Below, piece after piece: positions 46,925 through 58,200 of a stretch of DNA of 64,000 nt. The notes below the pieces were generated by a model. That model did not search any database. It saw only the letters and a list, made by a program, of their open reading frames with translations, and had not been told where the DNA came from. The translations under genes were made by a program, and so were the position numbers. The stretch spans positions 368,591,667 through 368,655,666 of the forward strand of contig NC_081415.1 in the NCBI RefSeq assembly GCF_030272615.1. The letters are read 5' to 3'. Source of the stretch: Cryptomeria japonica (lineage: Eukaryota > Streptophyta > Pinopsida > Cupressales > Cupressaceae). The first letter of the stretch is position 1. Each line of letters begins with the position of its first letter.

Positions 46925-46966
46925 CTTGTGTTGATCTTGTAATCAACCATCCCCAGTCAGAGCCAC
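46925..46966 (+). other. Pre-LTR box of element F
   Basis: CTTGTGTTGATCTTGTAATC, then AACCATCCCCAGTCAGAGCC, directly before the 3' LTR start at 46967. It is shared with element B (15841-15882). A purine-rich stretch exists further upstream (about 46856-46882) but is not adjacent to the LTR. Confidence 0.75.
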
Positions 46967-49900
46967 TGTTGGGACTGGTTAAAATTGAGTCAAATTTTGT
47001 AGGCCTATTTCAAAATTTTGCTCTGTATGTCGGAAAGGCACCTAAATAAGTCAGTTTGAATGGCTTAGTTTGCAAGAGGGCAGAGTAGAGCCGGTTGATT
47101 TTTAGAGGGTAAGGCTCGGGATTCATGTCCCACACCTTTCATTTGGCCTATTCAGTGATGTGCAACTTTCAGAATTCAATTTGGATAAGTTTAGGAGGTA
47201 CCCAGTTTGAGGGGTGAGCTGGAAGTGCATTTTAGGCACAAATGCATATTTTATTGAGTAGCCTACTTTGAGCGATTATATCTTTTTCCCTGTTGATCAT
47301 CATGGAGAAATTCAAAATGGATTCAATTTTATGCATAAATGTGAGTGAGCTCACAAATTTTCAAGTCTTAACGAATCCATTTGCTTAGTTTTTGAAGCCG
47401 ATTCTGTTTGTAGTTTGTGATGTTTGTACAAGTGTAAAAATGTCCTGGTGAGCGTCATGTCAAAATGTTTGTTCCGGGCTAATGTTGGTATAAATGGTGA
47501 GCTACATTTCAAATTTCAAGCCTTTATCAATCCGTTTGATCGGTTTTCAAAAGGATTCATTTTGCCATCAAATTCAGTTATCCGCACTTCCAGTGTTAGA
47601 TCAGTTAATGTAGCCATTTTGGTGAGCGCGCCATTTGCATCCTGTCAGTCGGGTGATCAAACTGAGAATTCAAAGATTTAACATGTACTTAAAGGTACCT
47701 ATGTTCCGAATTTGAGGGCCTACGGAGGTCGTTTGGTATTTTTAAGAAAGGCATCATGTGTTGCCAGAACATTGACTTCATCAGGTCCGCAGTGTCGACA
47801 AAGCCAGTTGGGCATTTTCAGAAATTATTATCTCTTCGCTCGGGACTCGTCTTGAGAAACCGTTTGGTAGATATCATCCTTGTATATCAAAGTACACGCC
47901 TGTCAGATGGCGAGCTCCAGAAAGGTGTTTTGACAGGTTTGAAAATTACGTCTTCGCGATTAAATGCGAAAATTGTGGCGTAATTGCCTGAAAGATGTCA
48001 AATGCAATTTTATGATCCGAAAATGGTGTCGATCGATTCCAGAGGTGTGTTTGAAGTTCCTAAAGCATTTCGAAGGCCAGTCACTTGAAAACGAAATTTT
48101 TTTTAGTCGGACCCACTTTGGGGCCCAACCTGGCTTGATTGCAATTCGCTAGTGGAACGGTGAGAGGTGACTCCAGTTTATTGGTTGTTAATGGATTGAT
48201 GGTGTATGTCTTGCATATTAGTTTTAAGCCTCGAACATTTCAGAGAGATATCTCCACCAATGTTTTATATATTAAAAAATGTAAAAGCTTCAGGTCAAAT
48301 GAATGGCAAATGCATGTTGTCAAGTTGAATGCATGTCTCCAGGCCAATGTTCCTTCCTCTATGAAGTGTTGCAGCAGCTACCAAAAATTTCAAACAAATA
48401 CATGTGCAGCAGTTCCTCAATTTAGACATTGTTCAAGGTGCTGGATCCAAAATCAGTTGAATACCCATAACCATTCCCAATGGCTCACGTGGTAAAGAAA
48501 GGGGGAGGGCAGATTAAAAGTTAAAGCTAAAGTTACAGCAAGTATTATGGAGTAAAGAAGAGTGCTGGTTGGGCATTGAGAGCAGCAAGCAAGACTCCAA
48601 CCATCCCAGCATCTCCCCCACATAGCAATTGAAAGCAACAAAAAATAAAAACCATCAAGCAAGTGCCAAAGTTTGAATTTGTTTCCTCCTGTGCCTGGCC
48701 CTGTGTGAAGTTGTAGAGAGATCAACCAAATACATTGGCAGCTCATCCTTGTTTATAGCATGTGGTAGCTAGAGAAGGGCATTTGAAATGCAACTTATAA
48801 CAGCAGCAACAAACTCCACAACAATTGCTGCAGTCTCTCCTCCTTCACGTGGCATGTGAAAAGGCCATAACAACAAAATACATTCAAGCAAATGCAACTG
48901 GCTGTTGAAAGTCATAAACCCCCCTTTGTGTGGAGTGGAAAGAACTAAGGAGCAGCAGCAAAGACCTCCCAGCATTTCACGTGGTGAGTGAAGGGGCATG
49001 TGTGAAATTTGTATGAAATCTCCAAGCAAATGCAAGCACCAATGTAAATCTTTGTGCGTGGTGGAGGAGAAGCAGCGTTAAAACCAAACCAAAGAGCTTC
49101 GAATTCCAAGCAAATGCAAAGAAATCGCCATTAAAACCCAGGGAGAAAGCTTCAAAGTGCAGCTACAGGCAAAACTTAATATCCCACATTGACTGGGAAG
49201 TGTTCTTTTTTAATGTTTATATGCAAAAGCGCACAGTAACATAATGTCTAAGCCTTAAAGGCTTTTGACACGAGATGCCCATGGGCGCCCAAGGCGGGCC
49301 CACACCGAGCACGTTTCTCGAGGCGATGGAGGTGGTGACTAGACAAAGACTAAGTGTACCCCACGCGGGCATGCTTCTCGAGACAAAGAGGCGAAATTTT
49401 GCAGACGAAGGCTGGGTTAACGAGCGAGCATGTTCGAGAGAGATCAACGGCTCGTGCTATTTCGCGAAGGAAGATGCACGAAGTTTAAACCCCGCGAAAT
49501 AGCGAGGATGAACGTGAGCCGTCCACGTGGCACGTAGGTGGCGGGTACAGTCAACAGTCCAGCACGCGGGTCTCGGTGAGGTGGCGATGATGTGGCATAC
49601 AAGCAAGCGGCCAAGTGGCAGTGACGAAGCAGATGACGTGGCGATGATGAAGTGTCATCCCAGGTGGCGTCTGGTCAACCCCATCGACCAATCAGAGGCC
49701 GCCACGTGGCAAGGCGTTAGAGCACAAATGGAGGCAAAAAATCAAATTTAAAATGATTAAATAATATAGTTCAAACTATATTGAAATTCGAAATATTTAA
49801 ATGATGGATCTATGATGAGAATTAATTCGCCCAGGGTTCAATTTTTTGCCAAAATTTAAAGTATTATATATCGTCGGAAAGCTCTCAGAGCGAGGAATCT

Positions 49901-50892
49901 GATTATGAAGTTAATTTGGACAAATGTGGGATATTTTAGAAGCATTTTCCACGGGAAAAAAATTCAGTTAGGGAGGAGAGACACTTGGCAATTTTCAGTT
50001 GTGAATTTGTTTCTTCCCTCCTCTTTTTATTCCCCATTCTTCTCAGTTGTAAGAGTTCCAGAATTTTGTGAGAATGGCTCCAGTTTTCATGGCTTCCAAT
50101 TTTGAGCATTCTTGAAGATTGTACAGGGTAGGGCTTTTCCTTCAGTAATGGAGTTCAATTCTTGCTATAGGTGTTTTTAGTTGCAGGGTCTTGTGTATGT
50201 AAGGCATACATAAATTCACACAGGATTGTCTCTAGATTTGTATTTCCATTTTATCAAATCAGATCCTCAAGGAGGATGAAATTTGTTATCTCAAGGAGAT
50301 AGTTATGATTGTTTGCAGGGATTCTTCAAGGAAGGATTTAAATTCTACAATAAATCATAAAAAATGGAATATAGTTTCAAGATCTGATGATTTTGTGAAT
50401 GATCTTAGTAATGCATTTATGCATGAATATTTAATAATGAAGATGGATTTGCAATCGAAGCTTTCATTTATAGTTTGATGTATGACTCTGTTTCCCTTGG
50501 ATAAGGCACTGATCTTGCAATTAAAGGGGTTCTCAAACCAATTTAAAATCCAATCAGAATACCTTTAGTTTTTGTTATGTTTTGAAATGTTTCATCTATC
50601 TCATGCTCAAGTATAGTTGAGTTTTATGTGTAGATCTAGCCCATCTGCAATAAACTACTTGTTTTGGAGCCTTAGTGAGATCTATCTGTTTATGTTGATG
50701 CCATCATAGGTGTGTAATAGGTTTAATTCTAAGCATCAAAGGTATACCCACCTAGGTTTTGCAGAGCCTGAAGAGTAGAAGGATTCAAATCCTTGTCATG
50801 TTGTCCAAGCCCTGAAGTTCTTCATAGATTGAATTGGCTACTTCATAGATCAATTGCAGGTGTTCTTGGGTTATCACTTTTGGTGAACAACA
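46967..50892 (+). repeat. Element F 3' LTR, 3926 bp
   Basis: Near-identical copy of 39145-43071, offset 7822 bp, with scattered substitutions and a one-base deletion (CACCGAGC versus CACCCGAGC). It is followed by target duplication GTAAC at 50893-50897. Confidence 0.95.
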
Positions 50893-51213
50893 GTAACAAT
50901 CCCCCTCTTCATTACAATAAATAGCCCAACATCTTGCTCTGTTGTTGGTTGGCCACAATACATTGGCAACATGTCACTTACTGGTCTACAGTCCATATCT
51001 TCAATACAAGTCAAACACTAACTTGTGTATCAGTGACTCCAATGGCCATTATGCTAGATGACCTTCTCTACCTTACCAATTACCTACTAAGTTGGGTGAC
51101 ATCAAAGACATCACAACCTGTATGCATTAATGACAATGTTGCACATACATCTCTTATACCAGTTGCCATCCGATATCGGTTGACATCAATGACAACATAA
51201 TGCCAACAAAATG

Positions 51214-51593
51214 AAAGATTATATGAATGGTTGGTGATGCCTTTTGGGTTAACTAATGCACCAAGTACTTTCATGAGGCTAATGAATGAGGTATTGAAGA
51301 AATTATTGGGTAAGTTTGTTATTGTATATTTGGATGATATTCTGATTTTCAGTAAGACAAAAGAGGAGAATTTGTTGTATTTGAGACAAGTTTTGCAGAG
51401 ATTGAGAGAAGAAAAGTTGCTAATAAATCTTAAGAAGTGTACTTTCATGAAAGATGAATTAGTCTATTTGGGATTTGTGATATCTGAGGATGGTTTGAAG
51501 ATGGACCATGAGAAAGTAAAAGCAATTGTTGAGTGGTCTACATTGAAAAGAATTGAAGAGGGAAGATCATTTCATGGATTGGGTAGTTTCTAT
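51214..51593 (+). pseudogene. Element D reverse transcriptase, second part
   Basis: Continues the palm and thumb after the insertion: [31 protein letters not shown] (catalytic DD intact) and [20 protein letters not shown] follows at about 51594. It belongs with 36598-36905 on the other side of elements E and F. Confidence 0.92.
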
Positions 51594-52052
51594 TAGAAGT
51601 TCATCATAAATTTTAGTTCAGTTTGTAACCTTATGACTGAGACCATGAGGGGAGATCGGAAGGAATTCAAGTGGACCACCAAAGCAAACAAAATTTTTGA
51701 ACTGTTGAAACAGAAAGTGACTGAGAAGCTTGTGTTAGCTTTACTCGATTTTAATAAAGTATTTCAAGTGGATTGTGATGCAAGTAGAACAACAATAGGA
51801 GCAGTCTTGAGTTAGGAAGGGAGAGCAATAGCTTATTTCAGTGAGAAATTGAATGATGCCCGAAGGAGATGTTCAGTGTATGATCAGGAGTTTTATGCCA
51901 TAGTTCAAGCCTTGAAGAAGTGGAGACATTACTTGTTGCCTAAGGAGTTTGTGTTGTATATGGATCATCAAGCTTTACATTATTTGAACAATCAGAGTAG
52001 GTTGAATCAGAGACACATGAGATGGGTATAATTTCTGTAGAGTTACACATTT
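51594..52052 (+). pseudogene. Element D RNase H
   Basis: VFQVDCDASRTTIGAVLS, AIAYFSEKLNDARRRCSVYDQEFYAIVQAL, VLYMDHQALHYL and LNQRHMRWV are standard chromovirus/gypsy RNase H motifs (catalytic Asp in DCDAS and YMDH). Stops at about 51813 (TAG) and 52029 (TAA), each in the same frame. Confidence 0.9.
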
Positions 52053-52893
52053 GTGTTGAAGCATAGAAGTGGGAAATCTAACAAAGTTGTTGATGCACTG
52101 AGTAGGAGAAGGAATTTGGTGACAGAGATGAGGGTGACCATATTAGGATTTGAGGAATTGAAGACTTTGTATGATGATGACCCAGATTTTGGAGAACTTT
52201 GGAGAGCATGTAGAGAACTGGTTATGGTAGATAGAAGCAATTGGTTGGATTACTTCATTCAGGATGGGATATTATTCAGAGGGGTTCAACTGTGCATACC
52301 TAAGAGTTCTATGATGGAGAATTTGATAAAGGAGAAACACAACGGAGGATTAGCCAGACATTTTGGTATTGACAAAATAGTAGCATTAGTGAGTGAGAAT
52401 TACTTTTGGCCCTAGATTCATAAGAATGTTAGGAAATGTGTGCAAAGTTGTAGAATTTGTCAAGTTTCAAAGGGTAGTAGTCAGAATGTGGGATTGTATA
52501 AACCTTTGACAGTACCAGTAAGACCTTGGGAGGATATAAGCATGGATTTCATACTTGGATTGCCTAAAACACCGAGAGGGAATGATTCTATATTTGTGGT
52601 AGTGGATAGATTCTTGAAGATGGCTCATTTCATACCTTGTAAGAAGACATCAGATGCATTACATGTAATAGACCTATTTTTCAAGGAAGTAGTGAGATTG
52701 CATGGACTACCTAAGAGCATAGTTTTAGACAAAGACACTAATTTTGCTGGCTATTTTTGGAGAACACTTTGGAAGAAGATGAAGATAGATTTGAAGTTCA
52801 GTTCTACTTTTCATCCACAGACTAATGGACAGACATAAGTAGCTAACCAGAGCTTGGAAAATTTGTTGAGATGTTTAGTTGGAGATAAAACCA
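52053..52893 (+). pseudogene. Element D integrase, 3'-truncated
   Basis: Zinc-binding part (HNGGLARHFGIDK ... CRICQ) with a TAG at about 52413, then the core with D in SMDFILGL and D in VLDKDTNF. The codon of the catalytic Glu is TAA (52836-52838, after HPQTNGQT). Coding stops being recognisable near 52893 and the C-terminal domain is absent. Confidence 0.9.
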
Positions 52894-52968
52894 AAGGTAG
52901 ACCACCTTATTTTTCCTCTGACCCCAACAAAGTGAGAGACTTACTTTTTTTCAACAACCCTAGATGTT
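52894..52968 (+). other. Deletion junction before element D 3' LTR
   Basis: About 75 bp that match neither the expected integrase C-terminus nor a polypurine tract. The rest of the integrase and 3' end of D were removed here. Confidence 0.6.
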
Positions 52969-53740
52969 TGATGTAGGAGCATCCTCGGTTCATAGCAATC
53001 TTGCATCAACCAAAAATATTTCCTTTCTATTTTCAGTTTCAACATTTATTTTGTGTGTCCTAGATTTGGCTCATTGGAACCTATGGAGTTGGATTTTACT
53101 TGAAGAATTGATCATTTTCCTTATTCCCAAACCATGGAGCATTTAGATCTTTTTTTGGCAAGTTATCGCTGTTGGTTTTCAAGAAAGTTTTTTGTCACCG
53201 GTTGCCTGGACCTATTTGCATCAGTGATCTACCAGATCCCCTTCTGTAGCTTGTGGAGCCTTGAGCATTCATTTTGATGTTCCTTAGCATGTGGTTGACC
53301 TTTCCACATGATCTACATTTTATCCTTTGGATTTTCTAGAGGAATTTCTTTGGCGAAGGTTGACCTTGTTGATTTTACACATTAGGTCTTATTCTTTGGG
53401 TTTTGATCCCTTTTTGGGCTGACCGGATCCTCTTGGATCATATAAATCATTATAATAGAGTATTAAAATATAATCAAGAATTTAGACTGAGCATAGAAGA
53501 TAGATCTTAATATTTGAGGTCCCGGTTGTGACCTGTTCTATTTTTTGAGCATGTTTTAGCAGGCCTCTGAGCTGGTTTCTATTACCCAGTTGTTATTGGT
53601 TGGTTGTAATCAAATTTTATGATATAATTCAATCTATTATGCATTCCCTCCATCATGTACTCATGTTTCTATTGTGTTTACTCTTGTTGAACGGTCTGGA
53701 CTGATCTGCCTGAGGTCCCTCCTAGCTAGTGACTACTTCA
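52969..53740 (+). repeat. Element D 3' LTR, 772 bp
   Basis: TGATGTAGGAGCATCC ... GACTACTTCA, followed by target duplication TAAAC (53741-53745). Diverged copy of 33858-34638. Confidence 0.92.
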
Positions 53741-53745
53741 TAAAC

Positions 53746-54325
53746 CTTTGCAAATTGTTGACTAGATGAGTTCTCTTAAAATTATTGATCTTGCCATGAT
53801 TATATTCTTCCATAAAAACATCAATGTAACAATGGATATCTTCTGTATATATAACCTTGTTAGGAATAGTAGAAAAAGAACAAATAGGACCATATGTTGA
53901 AGCAACAAATAGACGAATCTTAATAATAGGTCAAGCCTCATCATGAACACTGATAATTCTAGAATTTTCCATTGAAAGAATTCAATTTGAAAGAAATAAA
54001 TTTAATCAACTACAAAGTCGCCCTAACTTTCCTTTTCATTCACGAACTCCACAAATGTAATTGCAAAAAATGACCTTCGAAACACAATATATATTTGCCA
54101 CTTAGGGTTTCTTAAGGGTTCCTTAGAAAGTTGATGCACTGTACACCACTGATCATCGAAAAAGTTATAGATCATCAATTCCACCAAAAAACTACTAGAA
54201 TTACTTTCCAATCTTCATCCATGCTGAGGGCAACTCAACATTGAATCACAAGAGGGTGAAAGATATCTTCATTAAGTTCTCCCGCTCAGATAATGTTGTC
54301 TAAGTCGAATTTAAAAAGAAGGGCC
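53746..54325 (-). other. Unidentified coding-like remnant, right of element D
   Basis: Continuation of the DNA into which element D inserted (compare 33428-33857). On the minus strand pieces such as IIKIRLFVASTYGPICSF and NKVIYTEDIHCYIDVFMEEYNHGKI read well with occasional stops. Family not recognised. Confidence 0.4.
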
Positions 54326-55573
54326 TGTTAGACAGCTCAGATAACTGGACAACTGAGAGGGGGGTGAATTAGTTGTCAATAGATTATAGAACTTTAAGCA
54401 TTAAAACCTTATTACCGGAATACATAAACCAAATACTATAATAGTTAAGCACAAATATAAACCACATAACATTTACCAACCATCCACAAAAGATAACACC
54501 AAGATTTGTACCTGGAAAACCTAGTAAAGGGAAAAACCATGGTGGGAAGCCTACCCACAGTCAGATAATACTTTTGTAGTAAGTGATTACAAAAAGAGGG
54601 GCATGCACATGCAGGAAGGCCAACAACCTAGAGTGCACTTCTCATCACAAAAGGAGCCTCACTGACTACAAAATAATTCCAAACTACAATCCAGAAAGAA
54701 GAGTGAACTGAAAGAATAGTATCTCCTATGCCTGAGTATAGTTCCAGTTAAGCTTAGTACTAGAGGTCTTAAATCTCTTTCACCATCCCAATTTGATCAC
54801 CTATGATTGACCAAAACCTCTACATATGATTACAACCTTATTCACACACAAATAATTGCATAACCCCTAAAACCATAAACCCATTACCATAACCATAACC
54901 ATAACCATAACCATAACCATAACCACAACCATAACCATAACCATAACCACAACCATAACCATGATCTAAAAAGAGATCTTACATCATATTTATACCAACC
55001 CAAGACCTAAACAATTAGGTCGGCAACCTAAAAGATAATACAATAAATTCATAATATAAACTCGCAATCCAATGATCAACCAAGTTGGCCTAAGACTGAA
55101 ACAACATAATCCAATCAATAGATCCAACCTGTAACGCATCAGGATCATCCACCAACACATTACATAAACTGGTCCATAACCTAACAAAATAAGATAGCAT
55201 TTTGTCCGGTCCTAAATGCAACACCACTGATCGACAAGAACATGAACAAGATAACCAACAACATCCCAAAAACCATCTAGAAGCCACACCAAAACCACCT
55301 ATCAAGTGCATCAAAAGATATTCAAAAAAGCTCTATTGGTAAAACCCTTATCGGTGACCAAAAGGCTTACTAGAACAAATGATAGCTCTTGAATCATCAA
55401 ATCTCGAACCAATTGATCATGATACACATCTGAATAGCATGAATGATAGATCAAAACCAATTCCACAAACCAAAGCATACTAGATCAATATCATAATCCA
55501 ATCGCTCTACCGAAAATCGGTAAACAACCAAAACAGTCGGTGTTGCCATCAATGACAAAACATCAGTGCAACA
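54326..55573 (-). repeat. Copia-type LTR, 1248 bp (element G)
   Basis: Plus-strand ends are TGTTAGACAG and GTGCAACA. On the minus strand it begins TGTTGCACTGATGTTTTGTC and ends near CACCCCCCTCTCAG, the same architecture as element E and the LTR at 62035-63486. The purine-rich TTGGGGGAATTG lies directly before the LTR start on the minus strand, so this is a 3' LTR. A CCATAA hexamer array (54880-54961) is inside. No matching target duplication found. Confidence 0.75.
54880..54961. repeat. (CCATAA)n microsatellite
   Basis: About thirteen CCATAA units, a few changed to CCACAA. Not the plant telomere repeat. Confidence 0.9.
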
Positions 55574-55600
55574 CATAATCAATTCCCCCAATTTGACAAT
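55574..55600 (-). other. Polypurine tract of element G
   Basis: Minus strand AAATTGGGGGAATTGATTATG immediately before the LTR start TGTTGCAC, typical of Copia elements. Confidence 0.7.
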
Positions 55601-55899
55601 AGGGCCAACACCCACTGATGCAGCCATGACTCGAAGGATCCTCAATGAGAACAATCCAGATCATGCAACAAGAGTAACACAATGGAAGCAACAACACATA
55701 AGATAGAAATTGCACAATTAGACATGTGCAATATCATAGATTGATTATAATCAAGCCAACAACATGTGGGAAAACATACAGGCTTACCAGTCTTATTATT
55801 GCTTACATTCTAGAAAATGATCCATCCGGACCTCCAAAGCAGTTCAAAATTACAAATCATAAATCTAATTCATCTATGTTTTCTTGTTTCCCAAAGTAT

Positions 55900-56259
55900 C
55901 AAATACAATAATATATATAACATCCAAAACATACTTGGGTTGGCCATAAAAGATTACACTCCAAGATAGGAAAAATAAAACGTGTAAATAGGTCAAACCC
56001 CAAAACGTGAAGAGCTCCTTTGCCAAAGACAATTAAAAAATGTGGACCACCAAGGAAGGTCGACCAAGGGCCTAGGAACTGAAAATTTTGAAATAAGGAA
56101 TAAGAACATGTCTGGAAGCCAATAATTTGATCCACAACAAAAAATGAACAATGTCCAGAGAATGCTAGAAGAAACATAGAACTAGACATAAACAAAACTA
56201 AAAGCAAATATTTTTGGTTGATGCAAGATTGCTCATAGACCAGGGATGCTCCTGCATCA
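55900..56259 (-). repeat. Fragment of an element-D-type LTR
   Basis: On the minus strand it begins at 56259 with TGATGCAGGAGCATCC and continues ATGAGCAATCTTGCATCAACCA, matching the start of element D's LTR. Similarity fades after a few hundred bases and the other LTR end is not found, so it is truncated. Confidence 0.7.
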
Positions 56260-56284
56260 CTCACAATAGGTGTGAATCAACTTC

Positions 56285-56480
56285 CTTCTCACTCCTTCTA
56301 AAGTGTCTCATAATATGTCCCATTTTATTATAGCTATAACATACCAAACCTTGTTGTGATGTTCTTCCATTCATTTTGCCATTTTCTCTTTTTTCATAAT
56401 TTCCACTTTATCTATATTCAATAGCTTTGTGTCCATATGCATTGCAACCTGTTAGCCCAATTTTAAACTTGACAAAATTT
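56285..56480 (-). pseudogene. Gag zinc-knuckle remnant
   Basis: On the minus strand two decayed knuckles can be read: CNAYGHKAIE and CYSYNKMGHIMRHF (Cys replaced by Tyr and Phe). They probably belong to the Copia-type gag of element G, with the middle lost. Stops break the frame. Confidence 0.5.
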
Positions 56481-57299
56481 AAAATTTCATGTCAAAATAA
56501 CTGAATTGATAGCCTCTTGGGCATAAATATCGTTGGTCATCTCAAGATGCTAAATATCTCACCATGGAGGAGAAAAAGCATCTTTCAATTTAGCTGAAGA
56601 CCTTTAGTGGTGATACAGTTTTCCCAAATCTAAAATAAAACAACGAAATTGATTGACAAAATATCTTGGAGATATGTCATCTCATTGAAGATAATGATCA
56701 TGAACACACACAAAATGTATTTATTGTAAAGATATATAAAGACATTCTATGGAGAGTCGAAGGTTGGACATTTTGAGCAAAGGCATTTTGGAAGAAGGAA
56801 TTCATAACCATAATAATGTTCTATGTTATAGTTCCAGTTTTTCTAATGATCATTTTTGGCTATTAATTCAAGAATGACAAGATACGACCACTAATAAAAG
56901 CGTGATTCAAGTGATTTCAAATGTCGATGAAGAATAAAAAAAGAGGACATGAAGAATCATTAAGCTATTCAATAACTTTGGTCGTTAACTACAAGTTGCT
57001 TTAGTTTATAAAGATGCCAATATATCCAAAATGATCGATGCACTAAGCTCTTAAATTTTGGGCGAGTTAGTTCCTTTGGAAAGATACCAAAAGCACTCAT
57101 TTATCGACAAGATGGCGAAGCTTTCAAAGATGAAAAGGTTTGTGGTGGCTACGTAAGAGGGTTTGAAAAGAAGAGAAAGTTGATGATCATTATCTAGGAA
57201 GACATTTACTATAACTACCCGATCATTCAAAGAAAGTAGTTATTATAACTACCTATTCTACAAATTACATGTCATGGTCATAGGCAAAATGAACTTGGC
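56481..57299. other. Degenerate sequence with weak PPR-like traces
   Basis: Around 56655-56690 the plus strand reads KISWRYVISLKIMI, which resembles the WRDVISWNTMI core of plant PLS-class PPR repeats. The remainder has many stops and nothing recognisable. Confidence 0.35.
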
Positions 57300-57790
57300 A
57301 AAAATGCTTTAGAAACTTTGAAGCAAGGAATGGATCATTGTTGCAGCATGGTAACAACGAGACTTGCACAAAATGGTTGTGTTGAACCAACTTTATAAAG
57401 TTTCAAACAAATGCAATTTGTAGGAGTAGAGACGCGTTATCCAACCATTTTCCAGTGCGCTTCATGTCCACAAAAATGTATGGTCATGCATGAAAGCATC
57501 TTCATAGGCAAAATTTTGTGAGATACTATAGTTGGAGAAGCTTGGTAGACCTACATGCGAGTGTGGAATCACAACCAAAGCGGCCTGAACTGTATGATAA
57601 AATGTATCAAAGAGATGTCATCGAATGGAATGCAGTGTTAAAATGTTTGCAGAAAATGTACCAAAGGATATCATTGAAAAGAATTATAAACTTGTTTTAA
57701 GAAAATGCAAGATACAAGTGAAAAGTTACGACTGTCATGTTAGACATGTTTGAAAAACGTGGAATGGTAAACAATGCACATGAAATTCTT
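57300..57790 (+). pseudogene. PPR-protein pseudogene fragment 1
   Basis: Frame-shifted pieces recognisable as PLS-type pentatricopeptide repeats: RLAQNGCVEPTL with FKQMQFVGVET, then RYYSWRSLVDLHASV and ELYDKMYQRDVIEWNAVLKC. PPR proteins bind organellar RNA for editing, splicing or stability. Several stops and shifts; no start or end. Gymnosperm and other plant genomes carry hundreds of such genes, so a dead fragment is unsurprising. Confidence 0.75.
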
Positions 57791-57899
57791 GATATAATTC
57801 TAGGGACAAGCAAAATTATGAGTGACTGAAATCCCTATTCAGAGGATATGAGTCTCAGAAATCTCCTGAGATAAACCCTCTTTGGATAGAAGAATCAAA

Positions 57900-58200
57900 C
57901 ACTACTCTAACTTCCATTAGATATTGTTAGTGGGGGAAGGAGGCTTCTCATTTTCTGTAGCCTTGGCCAAGGCATTTGGGTTTTCTAAAAACATGGTTTC
58001 CACCTCTCTTGATAGTAGAGAGGAGGTCTTAAGTTTGTATTCCTTAGCCAAAGAGACCCTCAATCATTTGAAAGGATGTGGAGCAACAGTACTGCATGGT
58101 GTCAATGCAACCGCAATGAATAAGCTTAAGATTTTAAGAATGAGGATGTTTGATAGAATAGTCTTAAACTTCCCCCATGCAGGAAATTTCTGGTGATATG
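57900..58200 (+). pseudogene. BMT5-like (DUF2431) methyltransferase fragment
   Basis: About 91 codons: LLVGEGGFSFSVALAKAF, MVSTSLDSREEVLSLY, LKGCGATVLHGVNATAM and FDRIVLNFPHAG. These match the SAM-binding first half of the 25S rRNA uridine-N3 methyltransferase-like domain (BMT5/DUF2431) as I know it from plants. It ends in TGA at 58194-58196, directly after the NFPHAG motif, with the C-terminal half missing. No ATG in a good position. Probably an exon-sized fragment of a host gene or a dispersed pseudogene. Confidence 0.8.

Larger units (their letters stand above)
39145..50892 (+). mobile_element. Element F: large non-autonomous LTR element with gag-like gene only
   Basis: LTRs of 3927 bp (39145-43071) and 3926 bp (46967-50892), both TGTTGGGACT ... 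AACAACA, flanked by GTAAC (39140-39144 and 50893-50897). The 3.9-kb interior has a tRNA-Arg-type primer site, a leader and one gag-like coding region. No protease, RT, RNase H or integrase motif is present. LTRs differ at about one base in a hundred and by a single-base gap, so the insertion is recent relative to the other elements here. Size and lack of pol match the class called LARDs, but a gag gene is kept. Boxes shared with element B suggest B's family supplies the enzymes. Confidence 0.93.
36911..51208 (-). mobile_element. Element E: Copia-type solo LTR, split by element F
   Basis: Left end TGTTGAACAC and right end AATGCCAACA, with target duplication AAATG on both sides (36906-36910 and 51209-51213). 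Without element F (39145-50892 plus one GTAAC) it is about 2.5 kb and non-coding, hence a solo LTR. On the minus strand it begins TGTTGGCATTATGTTGTCATTGATGTCAA and ends in CCCCCCTCTCAATGG...TGTTCAACA, the pattern of plant SIRE-like Copia LTRs. It sits inside element D's RT. Confidence 0.85.
33858..53740 (+). mobile_element. Element D: Ty3/gypsy retrotransposon split by nested insertions
   Basis: LTRs at 33858-34638 and 52969-53740 are flanked by TAAAC on both sides (33853-33857 and 53741-53745). Internal order is primer site, gag with zinc knuckle, protease, RT, RNase H and integrase core. RT is interrupted at 36910/51214 by solo LTR E, itself interrupted by element F. The 3' part is deleted: sequence passes from the integrase core to the 3' LTR with only about 75 bp between. 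The LTRs differ by roughly a tenth of positions by eye, making D older than F. Confidence 0.92.

Noticed and set aside
54880-54961. CCATAA array as an interstitial telomere
   Set aside because: The plant telomere repeat is TTTAGGG/CCCTAAA; this hexamer is different and lies inside an LTR, so it is a microsatellite.
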